Positions 10,270 through 19,764 of a stretch of 64,000 nt of DNA are shown here, one piece after another. Every line of letters starts with the position of its first letter. Within the stretch, counting starts at the first letter, position 1. The stretch lies in NCBI RefSeq assembly GCF_002102185.1, contig NZ_LQOW01000031.1, forward strand, positions 248,001-312,000. Reading direction: 5' to 3'. This DNA is from Mycobacterium fragae (GTDB lineage: Bacteria; Actinomycetota; Actinomycetes; Mycobacteriales; Mycobacteriaceae). The position numbers and the translations under genes are program-made. The notes below the pieces were generated by a model. The model saw only the letters and a list, made by a program, of their open reading frames with translations. It had not been told where the DNA came from and did not search any database.

Positions 10270-10630
10270 GTGGAGGATCCTGTCGAGTCTTGTTGGCGCG
10301 CAGGTGGTGCCACCCCAAGCCGGCCCATACTGCCGCGACCATCCCATCGATCACGCCCACCCGGACCCGACGACGATCGGCCGCCGCCAGCCCAAACGCG
10401 GTCAGCGAGTGCACCGCATCCACCCAGACGCCGGCCGCCAGGATCTCCGGTGTGGGATTGACTCCCGACAACGATGCCTGGACAAGTTGGCGTGCACCCA
10501 GGATGCGGGTGACGGCGAGCGCCTTGCGGTCGACATGCACAGCCCGCACTGCGGTCAGCACAGCACGCGGGGCCGTCAACAACAGCGCACCCCATCCCGC
10601 GCGAACGAATTCCAGGTACCGGATCGTCAT
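10265..10630 (-). CDS. Small hydrophobic hypothetical protein
   Basis: A 121-residue protein (MTIRYLEFVRAGWGALLLTAPRAVL...) with several moderately hydrophobic stretches: the first 25 residues, LAAGVWVDAVHSLTAFGLAAA, and VGVIDGMVAAVWAGLGWHHL. It resembles small mycobacterial membrane or membrane-associated proteins of unknown function. Start 10630 is chosen because the longer frame would overlap the divergent NTF2-like gene; GTG or ATG codons upstream cannot be excluded. It is not in the H37Rv arrangement as I recall it. Confidence 0.6.
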   Translation of the reverse strand: MTIRYLEFVRAGWGALLLTAPRAVLTAVRAVHVDRKALAVTRILGARQLVQASLSGVNPTPEILAAGVWVDAVHSLTAFGLAAADRRRVRVGVIDGMVAAVWAGLGWHHLRANKTRQDPPP

Positions 10631-10700
10631 CACTTCAATGTTCCCGCCGCCGTCGACGGTTATGCGCATGAGATGGCAGCCGAAGTGCGACGCTTGCAGG

Positions 10701-11225
10701 ATGGTCAACAAAACCTACGATCTGAGCGCGATCTTCGACGAGCATGTCGCCGACGAGTTCGTCGCCGAGGACGTTGCGGCGACCATGGCGACGATGACCG
10801 CGCAGCCGTACGTCAACCACGTGCCCACGATGATGGGCGGGGTCGGCGCCGACGCACTGGCGGATTTCTACGGCAAGTACTTCATCGGGCATTGGCCCGC
10901 CGACACCAGAATCATCCCGGTCTGCCGCACGGTCGGCAGCGACCGCGTGGTCGACGAGATGATCATGTCGTTCACCCACGACATCCCGATGCCGACGTTC
11001 CTTCCGGGCGTGGCGCCTACCGGGCGCACGGTGCTGCTTCCGGTGGTGGTCGTGATGGGATTCGAGGCGGACAAGGTGGCCTACGAGCGGATCTACTGGG
11101 ATCAGGCGTCGCTGTTGGTGCAGGTCGGTTTGCTGGACGAGAAGTCGCTGCCGGTCACCGGCGTAGGCCAGGCCGAGAAGGTCCTCGACAAGGATCTACC
11201 AGCCAATACGCTGCTACAGCGCTGA
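10701..11225 (+). CDS. SnoaL/NTF2-like (ester-cyclase-type) protein
   Basis: A 174-residue soluble protein with the NTF2/SnoaL-like pattern: DEHVADEFVAEDVAATMATM at the N-terminus, ADFYGKYFIGHWPADTRI, EMIMSFTHD, and the strand LLPVVVVMGFEADKVAYERIYWDQASLLVQVGLL. Such folds bind or isomerise small organic molecules; the substrate is unknown. ATG at 10701 follows a GCAGG ribosome site; the longer frame overlaps the divergent hydrophobic gene. It occupies the place where H37Rv has PE_PGRS40 and neighbouring genes. Confidence 0.8.
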   Translation: MVNKTYDLSAIFDEHVADEFVAEDVAATMATMTAQPYVNHVPTMMGGVGADALADFYGKYFIGHWPADTRIIPVCRTVGSDRVVDEMIMSFTHDIPMPTFLPGVAPTGRTVLLPVVVVMGFEADKVAYERIYWDQASLLVQVGLLDEKSLPVTGVGQAEKVLDKDLPANTLLQR

Positions 11226-11244
11226 CCTGTCGGGGTCGCGGCGG

Positions 11245-11250
11245 TAGACT
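11245..11250 (+). promoter_or_regulatory. Candidate -10 element for the phoH1 operon
   Basis: TAGACT matches the mycobacterial TANNNT -10 pattern and lies about 50 bp before the phoH1 GTG, in the only gap upstream of the operon. No clear -35 is seen, so this is weak support. Confidence 0.3.
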
Positions 11251-11301
11251 TTAGAACCTGAACCGCTGAACAGACCGCAGAAAGCAGGCATCAGAAACCA
11301 C

Positions 11302-12345
11302 GTGACGCCCCGCGAGACCAACGCTGCTGATTCATCGTCATCTCAGGTACGCAGCAGCATCGATGTTCCGCCCGACCTCGTCGTGGGCCTGCTGGGTTCC
11401 GCCGACGAAAACCTGCGCGCACTGGAGCGCATTCTTGCCGCCGATCTGCATGTGCGCGGCAACGCCGTAAGCCTCTCCGGTGAGCCCGCCGACGTCGCGC
11501 TCGCCGAGCGGGTGATCTCCGAGCTGATCCCGATCGTGGCCAGCGGGCAGCCATTGACGCCAGAAGTAGTGCGCCACAGCGTCGCCATGCTGGTCGGTAC
11601 CGGCAACGAGTCGCCGGCCGAAGTGCTGACCCTGGACATCTTGTCGCGCCGCGGCAAGACCATTCGACCCAAGACCCTCAACCAGAAGCGCTACGTCGAC
11701 GCCATCGACAACAACACCATCGTGTTCGGGATCGGGCCAGCTGGCACCGGCAAGACGTATCTGGCCATGGCCAAAGCGGTCAACGCACTACAGACCAAGC
11801 AGGTGGTTCGCATCATCCTCACCCGCCCTGCGGTGGAAGCCGGTGAGCGCCTTGGCTTTTTACCGGGCACACTGAGCGAGAAGATCGACCCATACCTGCG
11901 CCCGCTCTACGACGCGCTCTACGACATGATGGACGCCGAGCTGATCCCCAAGCTGATAGCCTCCGGCGTGATTGAAGTTGTGCCACTGGCATTTATGCGC
12001 GGTCGCACGTTAAATGATGCGTTCATCATCCTCGACGAGGCGCAGAACACCACCGCCGAGCAGATGAAGATGTTCCTCACCCGGTTGGGATTCGGCTCCA
12101 AAGTGGTTGTCACCGGCGATGTTACGCAGATCGACCTGCCGGGTGGCGCGCGGTCGGGGCTGCGGGCGGCGGTTGACATCCTCGAGGGCATCGACGACAT
12201 CCATCTCGCGGAGCTGACGAGTGTCGACGTGGTGCGCCATCGGCTGGTTTCCGAAATCGTGGACGCCTACGCAAAATACGAAGAGCCCGGCCTGACGATG
12301 AACCGGGCCGCGCGGCGGGCATCGGGTGTCCGCCACCGCCGGTGA
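11302..12345 (+). CDS. phoH1: PhoH-like ATPase PhoH1
   Basis: A 347-residue cytoplasmic P-loop ATPase. The N-terminal 100 residues look like a KH-type RNA-binding region, followed by the PhoH ATPase core: Walker [17 protein letters not shown] near 150, [20 protein letters not shown], Walker [12 protein letters not shown], and the [12 protein letters not shown] motif, all diagnostic. Start GTG at 11302. It heads a tight operon with ybeY, a combination suggesting a role in rRNA or RNA maturation. The exact function of PhoH1 is unsettled. Confidence 0.93.
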   Translation: MTPRETNAADSSSSQVRSSIDVPPDLVVGLLGSADENLRALERILAADLHVRGNAVSLSGEPADVALAERVISELIPIVASGQPLTPEVVRHSVAMLVGTGNESPAEVLTLDILSRRGKTIRPKTLNQKRYVDAIDNNTIVFGIGPAGTGKTYLAMAKAVNALQTKQVVRIILTRPAVEAGERLGFLPGTLSEKIDPYLRPLYDALYDMMDAELIPKLIASGVIEVVPLAFMRGRTLNDAFIILDEAQNTTAEQMKMFLTRLGFGSKVVVTGDVTQIDLPGGARSGLRAAVDILEGIDDIHLAELTSVDVVRHRLVSEIVDAYAKYEEPGLTMNRAARRASGVRHRR

Positions 12346-12352
12346 GCGTGTC

Positions 12353-12886
12353 ATGAGCATCGAGGTCGCCAACGAGTCGGGCATCGACGTCTCCGAGGCC
12401 GAGCTGATCAGCGTCGCCCGGTTCGTCATCGCGGAGATGGAGGTGAATCCGGCTGCCGAGCTGTCGATGCTGCTGTTGGACTCCGCCGCGATGGCCGACC
12501 TGCACATGCGTTGGATGGACCTGCCCGGCCCCACTGACGTGATGAGCTTTCCGATGGACGAGCTCGAGCCGGGCGGCCGCCCCGATGCACCCGAGCCCGG
12601 CCCGGCGATGCTCGGCGATATCGTGCTATGCCCGGAGTTCGCCGCCGAGCAGGCGGCTGCCGCCGGTCATTCGCTCGGTCACGAGCTGGCGCTGCTGACG
12701 ATTCACGGTGTGCTGCATCTGCTGGGCTATGACCACGCCGAGCCGGACGAGGAAAAAGAGATGTTCGCTCTGCAGCACCGGCTGCTGGAGGAGTGGGTCG
12801 CCGACCAGGTGGAGGCCTACCACCAGGATCGCCAGAGCGAGAAAGACCGTCGGCTGCTTGACAAATCAAGGTATTTCGACAATTAG
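12353..12886 (+). CDS. ybeY: Endoribonuclease YbeY (rRNA maturation factor)
   Basis: A 177-residue metal-dependent RNase family member needed for 16S rRNA 3'-end maturation and ribosome quality control. The zinc site [11 protein letters not shown] fits the HxxxHxxxxxH pattern, and the conserved [19 protein letters not shown] precedes it. ATG at 12353 is 7 bp after the phoH1 stop; a GTG at 12326 in the same frame overlaps phoH1 and is less likely. It is coupled with phoH1 as in most actinobacteria. Confidence 0.94.
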   Translation: MSIEVANESGIDVSEAELISVARFVIAEMEVNPAAELSMLLLDSAAMADLHMRWMDLPGPTDVMSFPMDELEPGGRPDAPEPGPAMLGDIVLCPEFAAEQAAAAGHSLGHELALLTIHGVLHLLGYDHAEPDEEKEMFALQHRLLEEWVADQVEAYHQDRQSEKDRRLLDKSRYFDN

Positions 12887-12909
12887 AGCGAGCGCTTGGA
12901 GGTCCTGCG

Positions 12910-13215
12910 ATGATGCGTTTCGTCGGTCATCTGGCGGCCGGAGTCGCGGTCGTGTCGGTTCTGATGGCGGCTGCGACGGTGGCGACGCCGGGGGTCAGCT
13001 CGGCGCAATGCGACCCCAACTGGTCGCGCAATGTATGGACCAACGAGTGCAAACCGCCACCGCCACAGCCAGAGTGGTGGACACCCCCACCGCAATACGC
13101 GCCGATCTGGGCGCCGCAGGACATCCCTCCGCCTCCTTCACCGGCGCCGGGGGCGCCGCCGCTGCACCCGGTGTGGGATCAGGCCCATCAGCAATGGGTC
13201 TGGATTGGGATCTAA
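12910..13215 (+). CDS. Small secreted proline-rich protein
   Basis: A 101-residue protein with a clear signal peptide (about 1-32, ending GVSSAQC). The mature part has two cysteines and aromatic and proline-rich segments (CKPPPPQPEWWTPPPQYAPIW), ending in HPVWDQAHQQWVWIGI. A GGAGG ribosome site precedes the tandem ATGATG. It sits between ybeY and the CBS-domain gene in the phoH1-era operon and is not present there in H37Rv as I recall it. Function unknown; exported or cell-wall located by inference. Confidence 0.75.
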   Translation: MMRFVGHLAAGVAVVSVLMAAATVATPGVSSAQCDPNWSRNVWTNECKPPPPQPEWWTPPPQYAPIWAPQDIPPPPSPAPGAPPLHPVWDQAHQQWVWIGI

Positions 13216-13266
13216 ACGCGGCCCCGGGGCGCTTCGGCGGTGTGAAACCTGGCAAAAGGTGGTGAA

Positions 13267-14565
13267 TTGGACGGGTCCGCTCCGCTACTCGCCGCAATTG
13301 TGCTGATATGCCTGGGCGGGCTGTTCGCGGCGACCGATGCCGCGATCAGCACGGTATCAATGGCCCGCGTCCACGAACTGGTGCGTGACGGGCGGCCGGG
13401 CGCGGTGCGGCTGGCCAAGCTGATGTCCGACCGGCCCCGCTACATCAACTTGGTTGTGCTGCTACGGATCACCTGTGAGATCACCGCAACCGTGCTGCTG
13501 GTGGCTTTCCTCCACGGTGAGCTCGGCTGGGAGTGGGGGCGCATCGCCGCCGCCGTGATCATGGTGCTGACCAGCTTCGTCGTCATCGGCGTCGGCCCGC
13601 GTACCCTCGGCCGGCAGAACGCATATTCGATTTCGTTGGCGGCAGCCCTTCCGCTACAAGCGATTTCGCTACTGCTGATGCCGATCAGCCGACTACTGGT
13701 GCTACTCGGTAACGCGCTGACCCCGGGCCGGGGATTCCGCAACGGACCTTTCGCATCAGAGATCGAGTTACGCGAAGTGGTCGACCTGGCACAGCAGCGC
13801 GGCGTGGTCGCCGCCGACGAGCGCCGCATGATCCAGTCTGTCTTCGAACTCGGCGATACCCCGGCCCGCGAGGTGATGGTGCCGCGCACCGAGATGATCT
13901 GGATCGAAAGCGACAAATCGGCCGGCCAAGCGACATCGCTGGCCGTGCGCAGCGGCCATTCCCGCATCCCGGTGATCGGCGAGAACGTCGACGACGTCGT
14001 CGGCGTGGTGTATCTCAAAGACCTTGTCCAGCAGACGTACTACTCGACCAACGGCGGCCGGGACACCACTGTGGGCGAGCTGATGCGTCCAGCGGTGTTC
14101 GTGCCGGACTCCAAACCTCTGGACACGTTGCTGCGGGAAATGCAGCGCGACCGCAACCACATGGCGTTGCTGGTCGACGAATACGGTGCGATAGCCGGGC
14201 TGGTGACGATCGAGGACGTGCTGGAGGAAATCGTCGGTGAGATCGCCGACGAGTACGACCAAGCCGAAATAGCACCGGTAGAAGAACTGGGCGACAACCG
14301 CTTCCGGGTATCGGCGCGGCTACCGATCGAACACGTCGGCGACCTGTATGGCATGGAATTCGACGACAACCTCGACGTCGACACGGTTGGCGGACTGTTG
14401 GCCCTGGAGCTGGGCCGCGTCCCGCTACCCGGCGCGGAGGTGGTATCACACGGGTTGCGGCTGCAAGCCGAAGGCGGCCCCGACCATCGCGGGCGGCTAC
14501 GGATCGGGACGGTATTGCTGAGCCGCGTCGACTCCGACGGTCAGGAGGTCACCGGTGGCAGCTGA
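13267..14565 (+). CDS. CorC/HlyC-type membrane protein with CBS domains
   Basis: A 432-residue protein with an N-terminal DUF21/CNNM transmembrane domain (about 1-150; [36 protein letters not shown]). A CBS pair follows (about 200-320; [71 protein letters not shown]) and then a CorC_HlyC C-terminal domain (about 340-425). The family is linked to magnesium or cobalt efflux. The start is TTG at 13267 with AGGTGG upstream; it gives the N-terminus conserved with Rv2366c. It overlaps the next gene by 11 bp in the phoH1-era operon. Confidence 0.88.
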   Translation: MDGSAPLLAAIVLICLGGLFAATDAAISTVSMARVHELVRDGRPGAVRLAKLMSDRPRYINLVVLLRITCEITATVLLVAFLHGELGWEWGRIAAAVIMVLTSFVVIGVGPRTLGRQNAYSISLAAALPLQAISLLLMPISRLLVLLGNALTPGRGFRNGPFASEIELREVVDLAQQRGVVAADERRMIQSVFELGDTPAREVMVPRTEMIWIESDKSAGQATSLAVRSGHSRIPVIGENVDDVVGVVYLKDLVQQTYYSTNGGRDTTVGELMRPAVFVPDSKPLDTLLREMQRDRNHMALLVDEYGAIAGLVTIEDVLEEIVGEIADEYDQAEIAPVEELGDNRFRVSARLPIEHVGDLYGMEFDDNLDVDTVGGLLALELGRVPLPGAEVVSHGLRLQAEGGPDHRGRLRIGTVLLSRVDSDGQEVTGGS

Positions 14566-14881
14566 GCCGCTTGACGCCGAAGACACCAAGCTGGTGGTGC
14601 TGGCCCGCTCTGCGATGGCGCGTGCGGAGGCCGGCAGCGGAGCCGCTGTGCGTGACGTCGACGGCCGCACGTACGCCGGTGCGCCGGTGAACCTCTCGGC
14701 GCTGCAGCTGACCGCTTTGCAGACGGCGGTGGCCGCGGCGGTGTCCAGTGGGGCGGCCGGGTTGGAGGCGGCCGCATTGGTCGGCGGCTCGGCCGATGAC
14801 GCCGGCATCGCCGCCGTCCGCGAAATGTCCGGCACGGCGGTGGTCATCATCACCGACCGCGAGGGCAATGTGCTGTCGTGA
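14555..14881 (+). CDS. Cytidine-deaminase-fold protein lacking catalytic residues (Rv2365c-like)
   Basis: A 108-residue protein with the deaminase-like layout ([46 protein letters not shown]). The zinc-binding H/C-A-E and PCxxC motifs of true cytidine deaminases are missing, so it is probably not an active deaminase. Start GTG at 14555 overlaps the CBS gene by 11 bp, and its TGA overlaps the era GTG. The constant position just before era suggests a role with Era or ribosome assembly (inference). Confidence 0.8.
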   Translation: MAAEPLDAEDTKLVVLARSAMARAEAGSGAAVRDVDGRTYAGAPVNLSALQLTALQTAVAAAVSSGAAGLEAAALVGGSADDAGIAAVREMSGTAVVIITDREGNVLS

Positions 14882-15801
14882 CCGCGGCGAACGCTGAATT
14901 CCATTCCGGCTTCGTATGTTTCGTTGGCCGGCCCAACACCGGGAAATCGACGCTGACCAACGCCCTGGTCGGCACGAAGGTCGCCATCACGTCGAGTCGG
15001 CCGCAGACCACCCGGCACACCATCCGCGGCATTGTGCATCGGGAGAACTTCCAGATCATCCTGGTCGACACTCCGGGGCTGCACCGGCCGCGCACGCTGC
15101 TGGGCAAGCGGCTCAACGACCTGGTCCGTGACACCTACGCACAAGTGGACGCCATCGGCCTGTGCATTCCAGCCGACGAGGGGATCGGTCCGGGGGACCG
15201 GTGGATCATGGAGCAGATCCGTTCCATCGCACCCGCAACGACACTCGTCGTCGTCGTCACCAAAATTGACAAGGTATCCAAGGACAAACTGGCCGCACAG
15301 CTCGCCGCAGTCGGCGAACTCGTCGGCAGCCCCGACGGTCGGCAAGCCGAGATCGTGCCGGTCTCGGCAGTGACCGGTGAGCAGATCGACGTTCTGATCG
15401 ACGTCCTCGCCGCCGCGCTGCCGCCCGGGCCGGCGTTTTATCCCGACGGGGAGCTCACCGACGAGCCAGAAGAGGTCCTGATGGCCGAGTTCATCCGGGA
15501 GGCCGCCCTGGAGGGGGTCCGTGACGAACTGCCGCATTCGCTGGCGGTGGTGATCGACGAGACCACTCCGCGCCAGGGTCGCGACGACCTGATCGACGTG
15601 CACGCCGTCCTCTACGTAGAGCGCGACAGCCAGAAAGGCATCGTGATCGGCAAGGGCGGCACACGCCTTCGCGAGGTGGGCACAGCCGCGCGCAGCCAGA
15701 TCGAGAAGCTGCTGGGCACCAAGGTCTATCTCGACCTACGAGTCAAGGTCGCCAAGAACTGGCAGCGCGATCCCAAACAGCTTGGCCGACTAGGCTTTTG
15801 A
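14878..15801 (+). CDS. era: GTPase Era
   Basis: A 307-residue Ras-like GTPase that binds 16S rRNA during 30S assembly. G1 is GRPNTGKST near residue 17, the effector region follows (SSRPQTTRHTIRGIV), G3 is DTPGL, and G4 is TKID. The C-terminal KH domain is seen in KGIVIGKGGTRLREVG. GTG at 14878 shares a 4-bp overlap with the preceding gene. It is the last gene of the phoH1 operon and ends 2 bp from the convergent amidase gene. Confidence 0.95.
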   Translation: MTAANAEFHSGFVCFVGRPNTGKSTLTNALVGTKVAITSSRPQTTRHTIRGIVHRENFQIILVDTPGLHRPRTLLGKRLNDLVRDTYAQVDAIGLCIPADEGIGPGDRWIMEQIRSIAPATTLVVVVTKIDKVSKDKLAAQLAAVGELVGSPDGRQAEIVPVSAVTGEQIDVLIDVLAAALPPGPAFYPDGELTDEPEEVLMAEFIREAALEGVRDELPHSLAVVIDETTPRQGRDDLIDVHAVLYVERDSQKGIVIGKGGTRLREVGTAARSQIEKLLGTKVYLDLRVKVAKNWQRDPKQLGRLGF

Positions 15802-15803
15802 GA

Positions 15804-17282
15804 TCATCGCGTGGGCTCCAGCCCACCCGTGTCCAGCGACGTGCCGGTGCCGGTGTTCCACCACACCTGCGGCTGCTTGGCCGCCCAGCCGCTGAGCGCC
15901 TCCAGCTCGGCCGCCAGCGAGACCAGCAGCGGCTCGCTGTTGGCCGGTCCCATCAACTGCACACCGATCGGCAGACCCTCGGAGGTGAACCCGGCCGGCA
16001 CGTTGATCGACGGCCACCCCAACAGATTCCACGGCCAGGTCACCGGGCAGGCGGCGATCATCACGCGGTCGGTGCCCAGGCCGCCCAACTTGTCGAACGC
16101 ATGCACCGGCGGAGGCGGCTGCGCGGTCGTCGGCGCCAGCACCACGTCCACGATCCGGAAAATCGAGCCCACCCGGCGCTGGTCGGCGGCCTCGTGCGCG
16201 CGAGCGGCGCGCAGCACCGACTCCGAGAGCAACCGTCCCATCCGCAAGTTGGACATCGTCCGCCGGTCCAGGGTGACCCCGTCGCCGAGTCGTTCGGCCC
16301 AGTCGAGCAGGCCAGAAGTGGAGCGCGACAGGAAGTTCCACGACAACCGCAGCCCGTAGTCCGGGTTGCCCGGCATCACAGTATGGCCGAGCAACCGAAG
16401 TTGGTCGGCCACAGATTCCAGCGCCGCCCTGATTTCCGGATGCAGTCGCGCCGGAAACCCGGTGAACGGAAACCGGGTTGACAGCGCGATCCGCAGCGGC
16501 CCGGGAGCAATGCCCACGTGGTCGGATACCGTCACCGGCCGCGGCTTGTGCCGATCGCCGTCGACGTTGCCGGATGCGGCATCGAGCACCAACGCCGCAT
16601 CCTCGACCGTGCGGGCCAGCACGCCATTGACGGTGATGCCGTTGAACGCTTCCGGCAGCGGCCAGGTGGAGATGCGGCCGCGCTGCGGCTTGATGCCCAC
16701 GAGATGCGTCCAGGCCGCCGGGATGCGGACGCTGCCGGCGCCGTCAGAGCCGATCGCCGCGGTGACCAGGCCCGCGGCCACCGCGGCGGCGCTGCCGCCC
16801 GACGACCCGCCCGGTGTGTGCTTGCGCGACCACGGGTTGCGGGTGTGGCCGAACCCGGGTCCGCTGGTGAACGGCCATTGGCCCAGCTCGCACGTGTTGG
16901 TCTTGCCGACGATCACGGCGCCGGCCGCTTTCAGCCGGCGCACCACCTCGGAGTCGCTCGTGGCAGGCCGCACAAAGCCCGACGTGCCGAAGGCGGTTGG
17001 CACCCCGGCGATGTCGACGTCGTCCTTGACCGCGATCGGGACACCGAGCAGCGGCGCGTCGTCGCCCGCGGCGCGGCGGCGGTCGGCTTCGGCGGCGTCG
17101 ACCAGCGCCGACTCGGTGAGCACTACCCGGAACGCGTTCAGCGTGGACTGGCTGACGTCGATGGCGTGCAACGAGCGGCGGACCAGCTCGTCGGACGTCA
17201 CCTCGCCGCTGTTCAGCTGGTAGAGCAGGTCGGTCAGGGTGGGCAGGCGGGAGTGCGGAGGATGCATCATCGGTATCGACAT
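15804..17282 (-). CDS. amiA2: Amidase AmiA2
   Basis: A 492-residue amidase-signature enzyme (Ser-Ser-Lys triad) hydrolysing carboxamides. The catalytic lysine is in PIAVKDDVDIAG (about 84), and the serines are in PGGSSGGSAAAVAAG and GSDGAGSVRIPAAW. FGHTRNPW and the C-terminal WPSINVPAGFTSEGLPIGVQLMG are also typical. No signal peptide; cytoplasmic. The ATG at 17282 precedes MSIPMMHPPHSRLPTLTDLL. It is convergent with era and divergent from recO (50 bp apart), as Rv2363 is in H37Rv. The physiological substrate is unknown. Confidence 0.92.
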   Translation of the reverse strand: MSIPMMHPPHSRLPTLTDLLYQLNSGEVTSDELVRRSLHAIDVSQSTLNAFRVVLTESALVDAAEADRRRAAGDDAPLLGVPIAVKDDVDIAGVPTAFGTSGFVRPATSDSEVVRRLKAAGAVIVGKTNTCELGQWPFTSGPGFGHTRNPWSRKHTPGGSSGGSAAAVAAGLVTAAIGSDGAGSVRIPAAWTHLVGIKPQRGRISTWPLPEAFNGITVNGVLARTVEDAALVLDAASGNVDGDRHKPRPVTVSDHVGIAPGPLRIALSTRFPFTGFPARLHPEIRAALESVADQLRLLGHTVMPGNPDYGLRLSWNFLSRSTSGLLDWAERLGDGVTLDRRTMSNLRMGRLLSESVLRAARAHEAADQRRVGSIFRIVDVVLAPTTAQPPPPVHAFDKLGGLGTDRVMIAACPVTWPWNLLGWPSINVPAGFTSEGLPIGVQLMGPANSEPLLVSLAAELEALSGWAAKQPQVWWNTGTGTSLDTGGLEPTR

Positions 17283-17332
17283 TATCGGCGTGCGATACCG
17301 GCGATGTCTCAGCGCGATGACAGACTGGTGTG

Positions 17333-18088
17333 ATGCGGCTCTACCGGGACCGGGCGGTGGTGCTGCGCCAGCACAAGCTCGGCGAAGCCGACCGGATCGT
17401 CACCCTGCTCACCCGCGACCACGGACTGGTTCGCGCGGTGGCCAAGGGTGTGCGCCGCACGCGCAGCAAGTTCGGCGCGCGGCTGGAACCGTTCGCCCAT
17501 ATCGACGTGCAGCTGCATCCGGGCCGCAACCTGGACATCGTCACGCAAGTCGTCTCGCTTGACGCGTTCGCCACCGACATCGTCAGCGACTACGGCCGAT
17601 ACACCTGCGCGTGCGCGGTGCTGGAGACCGCCGAACGCCTCGCCGGTGAGGAACGGGCCCCGGCTCCGGCGCTGCATCGGCTCACGGTCGGTGCGCTGCG
17701 GGCCGTCGCCGACGGCCGACGACCCCGCGAGCTGGTTCTGGACGCTTATCTGCTGCGCGCCATGAGCATCGCCGGGTGGGCACCCGCGCTGACCGAATGC
17801 GCTCGCTGCGCCGCGCCGGGCCCGCATACGTCGTTTCACATCGCCGCCGGCGGCAGCGTCTGTCCGCACTGCCGCCCCGTCGGTGCGGCCAGACCGCCGC
17901 TGGGTGTGCTGGATCTGATGTCCGCGCTGCACGACGGCGACTGGGAAGCCGCCGAGGCCGCGCCGCCATCGGCGCGCAGTCAGGTCAGCGGATTGGTGGC
18001 CGCCCACCTGCAATGGCATCTGGAGCGGCAGTTGCGAACGTTGCCGCTGGTCGAGCGGATCGACCGGGTGGATCGCAGCTTTGCCTGA
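17333..18088 (+). CDS. recO: DNA repair protein RecO
   Basis: A 251-residue recombination mediator that helps load RecA with RecR. It has an N-terminal OB fold ([31 protein letters not shown]) and a zinc-finger-like pair ([21 protein letters not shown]). The start ATG at 17333 gives the conserved N-terminus; a GTG one codon earlier is possible. The C-terminus stops at RVDRSFA and is about 14 residues shorter than the M. tuberculosis protein as I recall it. The uppS start lies inside its last codons. Confidence 0.93.
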   Translation: MRLYRDRAVVLRQHKLGEADRIVTLLTRDHGLVRAVAKGVRRTRSKFGARLEPFAHIDVQLHPGRNLDIVTQVVSLDAFATDIVSDYGRYTCACAVLETAERLAGEERAPAPALHRLTVGALRAVADGRRPRELVLDAYLLRAMSIAGWAPALTECARCAAPGPHTSFHIAAGGSVCPHCRPVGAARPPLGVLDLMSALHDGDWEAAEAAPPSARSQVSGLVAAHLQWHLERQLRTLPLVERIDRVDRSFA

Positions 18089-18959
18089 GCACATCCGGAA
18101 GGGCTTCCCGCAACTGCCCCCGGCGCCCGACGACTACCCGACCTTTCCCGACAAGTCGACGTGGCCGGTGGTCTTTCCGGAGCTGCCGCCGTCGCCGGAT
18201 GGCGGCCCCCGTCGGCCGCCGCAGCACATCTCCAAGGCGGCCGCCCCGAGGATTCCGGCCGACCAGCTACCCACCCACGTCGCGATCGTCATGGACGGGA
18301 ACGGCCGCTGGGCCACCCAGCGCGGACTGGCTCGCGTCGAGGGCCACAAGATGGGCGAGGCGGTTGTCATTGACATCGCTTGCGGTGCAATCGAAATCGG
18401 TATCAAATGGCTTAGCCTCTACGCCTTCTCCACCGAGAACTGGAACCGTTCCCCAGAGGAGGTCCGCTTTCTGATGGGGTTCAACCGCGACGTCGTACGG
18501 CGGCGCCGCGAGAACCTCAACGAGATGGGAGTCCGGATACGGTGGGTGGGCTCGCGACCACGACTGTGGCGCAGCGTGATCAAAGAATTGGCGATTGCCG
18601 AGCAGATGACCGCCCGCAACCACGTCATCACCGTGAATTACTGCGTCAACTACGGCGGCCGTGCCGAAATAGCCGAAGCCGCAAGGAACATCGCGCGTGA
18701 GGCCGCGGCGGGCAAGCTCAACCCCGAACGGGTCACCGAGGCGACCGTCGCGCGGCACCTGCAACGGCCCGACATTCCCGATGTGGACCTGCTGCTGCGG
18801 ACTTCGGGTGAGCAGCGGACCAGCAATTTCATGCTGTGGCAGGCGGCCTACGCTGAATACATCTTCCAGGACAAATTGTGGCCCGACTACGACCGCCGCG
18901 ATCTGTGGGCGGCCTGCGAGGAATACGCGTCGCGCCATCGACGATTCGGCAGCGCCTGA
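18081..18959 (+). CDS. uppS: Isoprenyl (decaprenyl) diphosphate synthase UppS
   Basis: A 292-residue cis-prenyltransferase that builds the polyprenyl phosphate carrier lipid for peptidoglycan and arabinogalactan. Diagnostic segments: [17 protein letters not shown] (diphosphate-binding Asp near 71), [25 protein letters not shown]-like [10 protein letters not shown], and [24 protein letters not shown]. The about 60-residue N-terminal proline-rich extension ([16 protein letters not shown]) is typical of mycobacterial Rv2361c. Start TTG at 18081 overlaps the recO stop by 8 bp, giving coupled translation. Confidence 0.93.
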   Translation: MPEHIRKGFPQLPPAPDDYPTFPDKSTWPVVFPELPPSPDGGPRRPPQHISKAAAPRIPADQLPTHVAIVMDGNGRWATQRGLARVEGHKMGEAVVIDIACGAIEIGIKWLSLYAFSTENWNRSPEEVRFLMGFNRDVVRRRRENLNEMGVRIRWVGSRPRLWRSVIKELAIAEQMTARNHVITVNYCVNYGGRAEIAEAARNIAREAAAGKLNPERVTEATVARHLQRPDIPDVDLLLRTSGEQRTSNFMLWQAAYAEYIFQDKLWPDYDRRDLWAACEEYASRHRRFGSA

Positions 18960-19375
18960 TGCCATCGCTGCAGGAGCGGCTGCTGTCGGTACTGGAGGCG
19001 GTGCTGCCCGTCGAGGAGGAAGACGACGGCGCGCTGACCGTGCGTCACGACGGCACGTTCGCCTCATTGCGGGCGGTGACCATCACCGAGGATCTCGACC
19101 TGGTGTCGCTCACCCAGATCGTGGCGTGGGATCTGGCTCTTACCAAGAAGACTCGCGACCGGGTAGCCGAGCTGGCGCACGGCACCCTGCTCGGCTCGGT
19201 GGACCTCGTGGAAAAGATGAGCGAGCCGACCGCCAAGCGCAACTCGGGCAAGACCGCCGACGTGATGCTGCGCTACAACTTTCCGGGCGGCGGAATCAGC
19301 GACGACGCGCTGCGCACACTGATCTTGATGGTGCTCGACAGGGGCGCCGAGATCCGCCGCTCGCTCGCGGTCTAG
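18959..19375 (+). CDS. Conserved hypothetical protein (Rv2360c-like)
   Basis: A 138-residue soluble protein of unknown function ([37 protein letters not shown]), resembling YbjN/T3SS-chaperone-like small folds. The central KKTRDRVAELAHGTLLGSVDLVEK and VMLRYNFPGGGISDDALRTLIL segments are conserved in the H37Rv relative as I recall it. ATG at 18959 overlaps the uppS stop (TGATG). It ends 4 bp inside the convergent zur gene. Confidence 0.82.
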   Translation: MPSLQERLLSVLEAVLPVEEEDDGALTVRHDGTFASLRAVTITEDLDLVSLTQIVAWDLALTKKTRDRVAELAHGTLLGSVDLVEKMSEPTAKRNSGKTADVMLRYNFPGGGISDDALRTLILMVLDRGAEIRRSLAV

Positions 19376-19764
19376 GCCCGGCAGTCCGCGCAGGTCCCGA
19401 AGATCTCGATCGTGTGGCTGACGTCGGAGAAGCCGTGTTCGGCGGCGACCTCCGCCGCCCACGTCTCGACCTCGTGGTCGCCGACCTCGACGGTGGACCC
19501 ACAGCCGCGGCACACCAGGTGGTGGTGATGGTGGTCCGAACAGCGCCGGTACACCGATTCGCCGGTGTCGGTGCGCAGCGTGTCAACCAAGCCCGTCGTC
19601 GACATCGACTGCAGCGTCCGATAGACGGTGGTCAGGCCGATGTTCTCGCCGCGGCGCCGCAGCTCGTCGTGCAGTTCCTGCGCGGAGCGGAAGTCGTCGA
19701 GCGTGTCCAGCAGCGTCGAGATCGCCGCTCGCTGCCGGGTAGCGCGCTCACCCGCGCGGGTCAC
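19372..19764 (-). CDS. zur: Zinc uptake regulator Zur (FurB)
   Basis: A 130-residue Fur-family repressor that with zinc shuts off zinc import and alternative ribosomal protein genes. N-terminal winged helix (FRSAQELHDELRRRGENIGLTTVYRTLQSMSTTGLVD), then the metal-binding half with CSDHHHHHLVCRGCG and a C-terminal CADC pair for the structural zinc. The start is GTG at 19764, sharing GTGA with the smtB stop. The smtB-zur operon places both zinc sensors under one promoter. Confidence 0.93.
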   Translation of the reverse strand: MTRAGERATRQRAAISTLLDTLDDFRSAQELHDELRRRGENIGLTTVYRTLQSMSTTGLVDTLRTDTGESVYRRCSDHHHHHLVCRGCGSTVEVGDHEVETWAAEVAAEHGFSDVSHTIEIFGTCADCRA

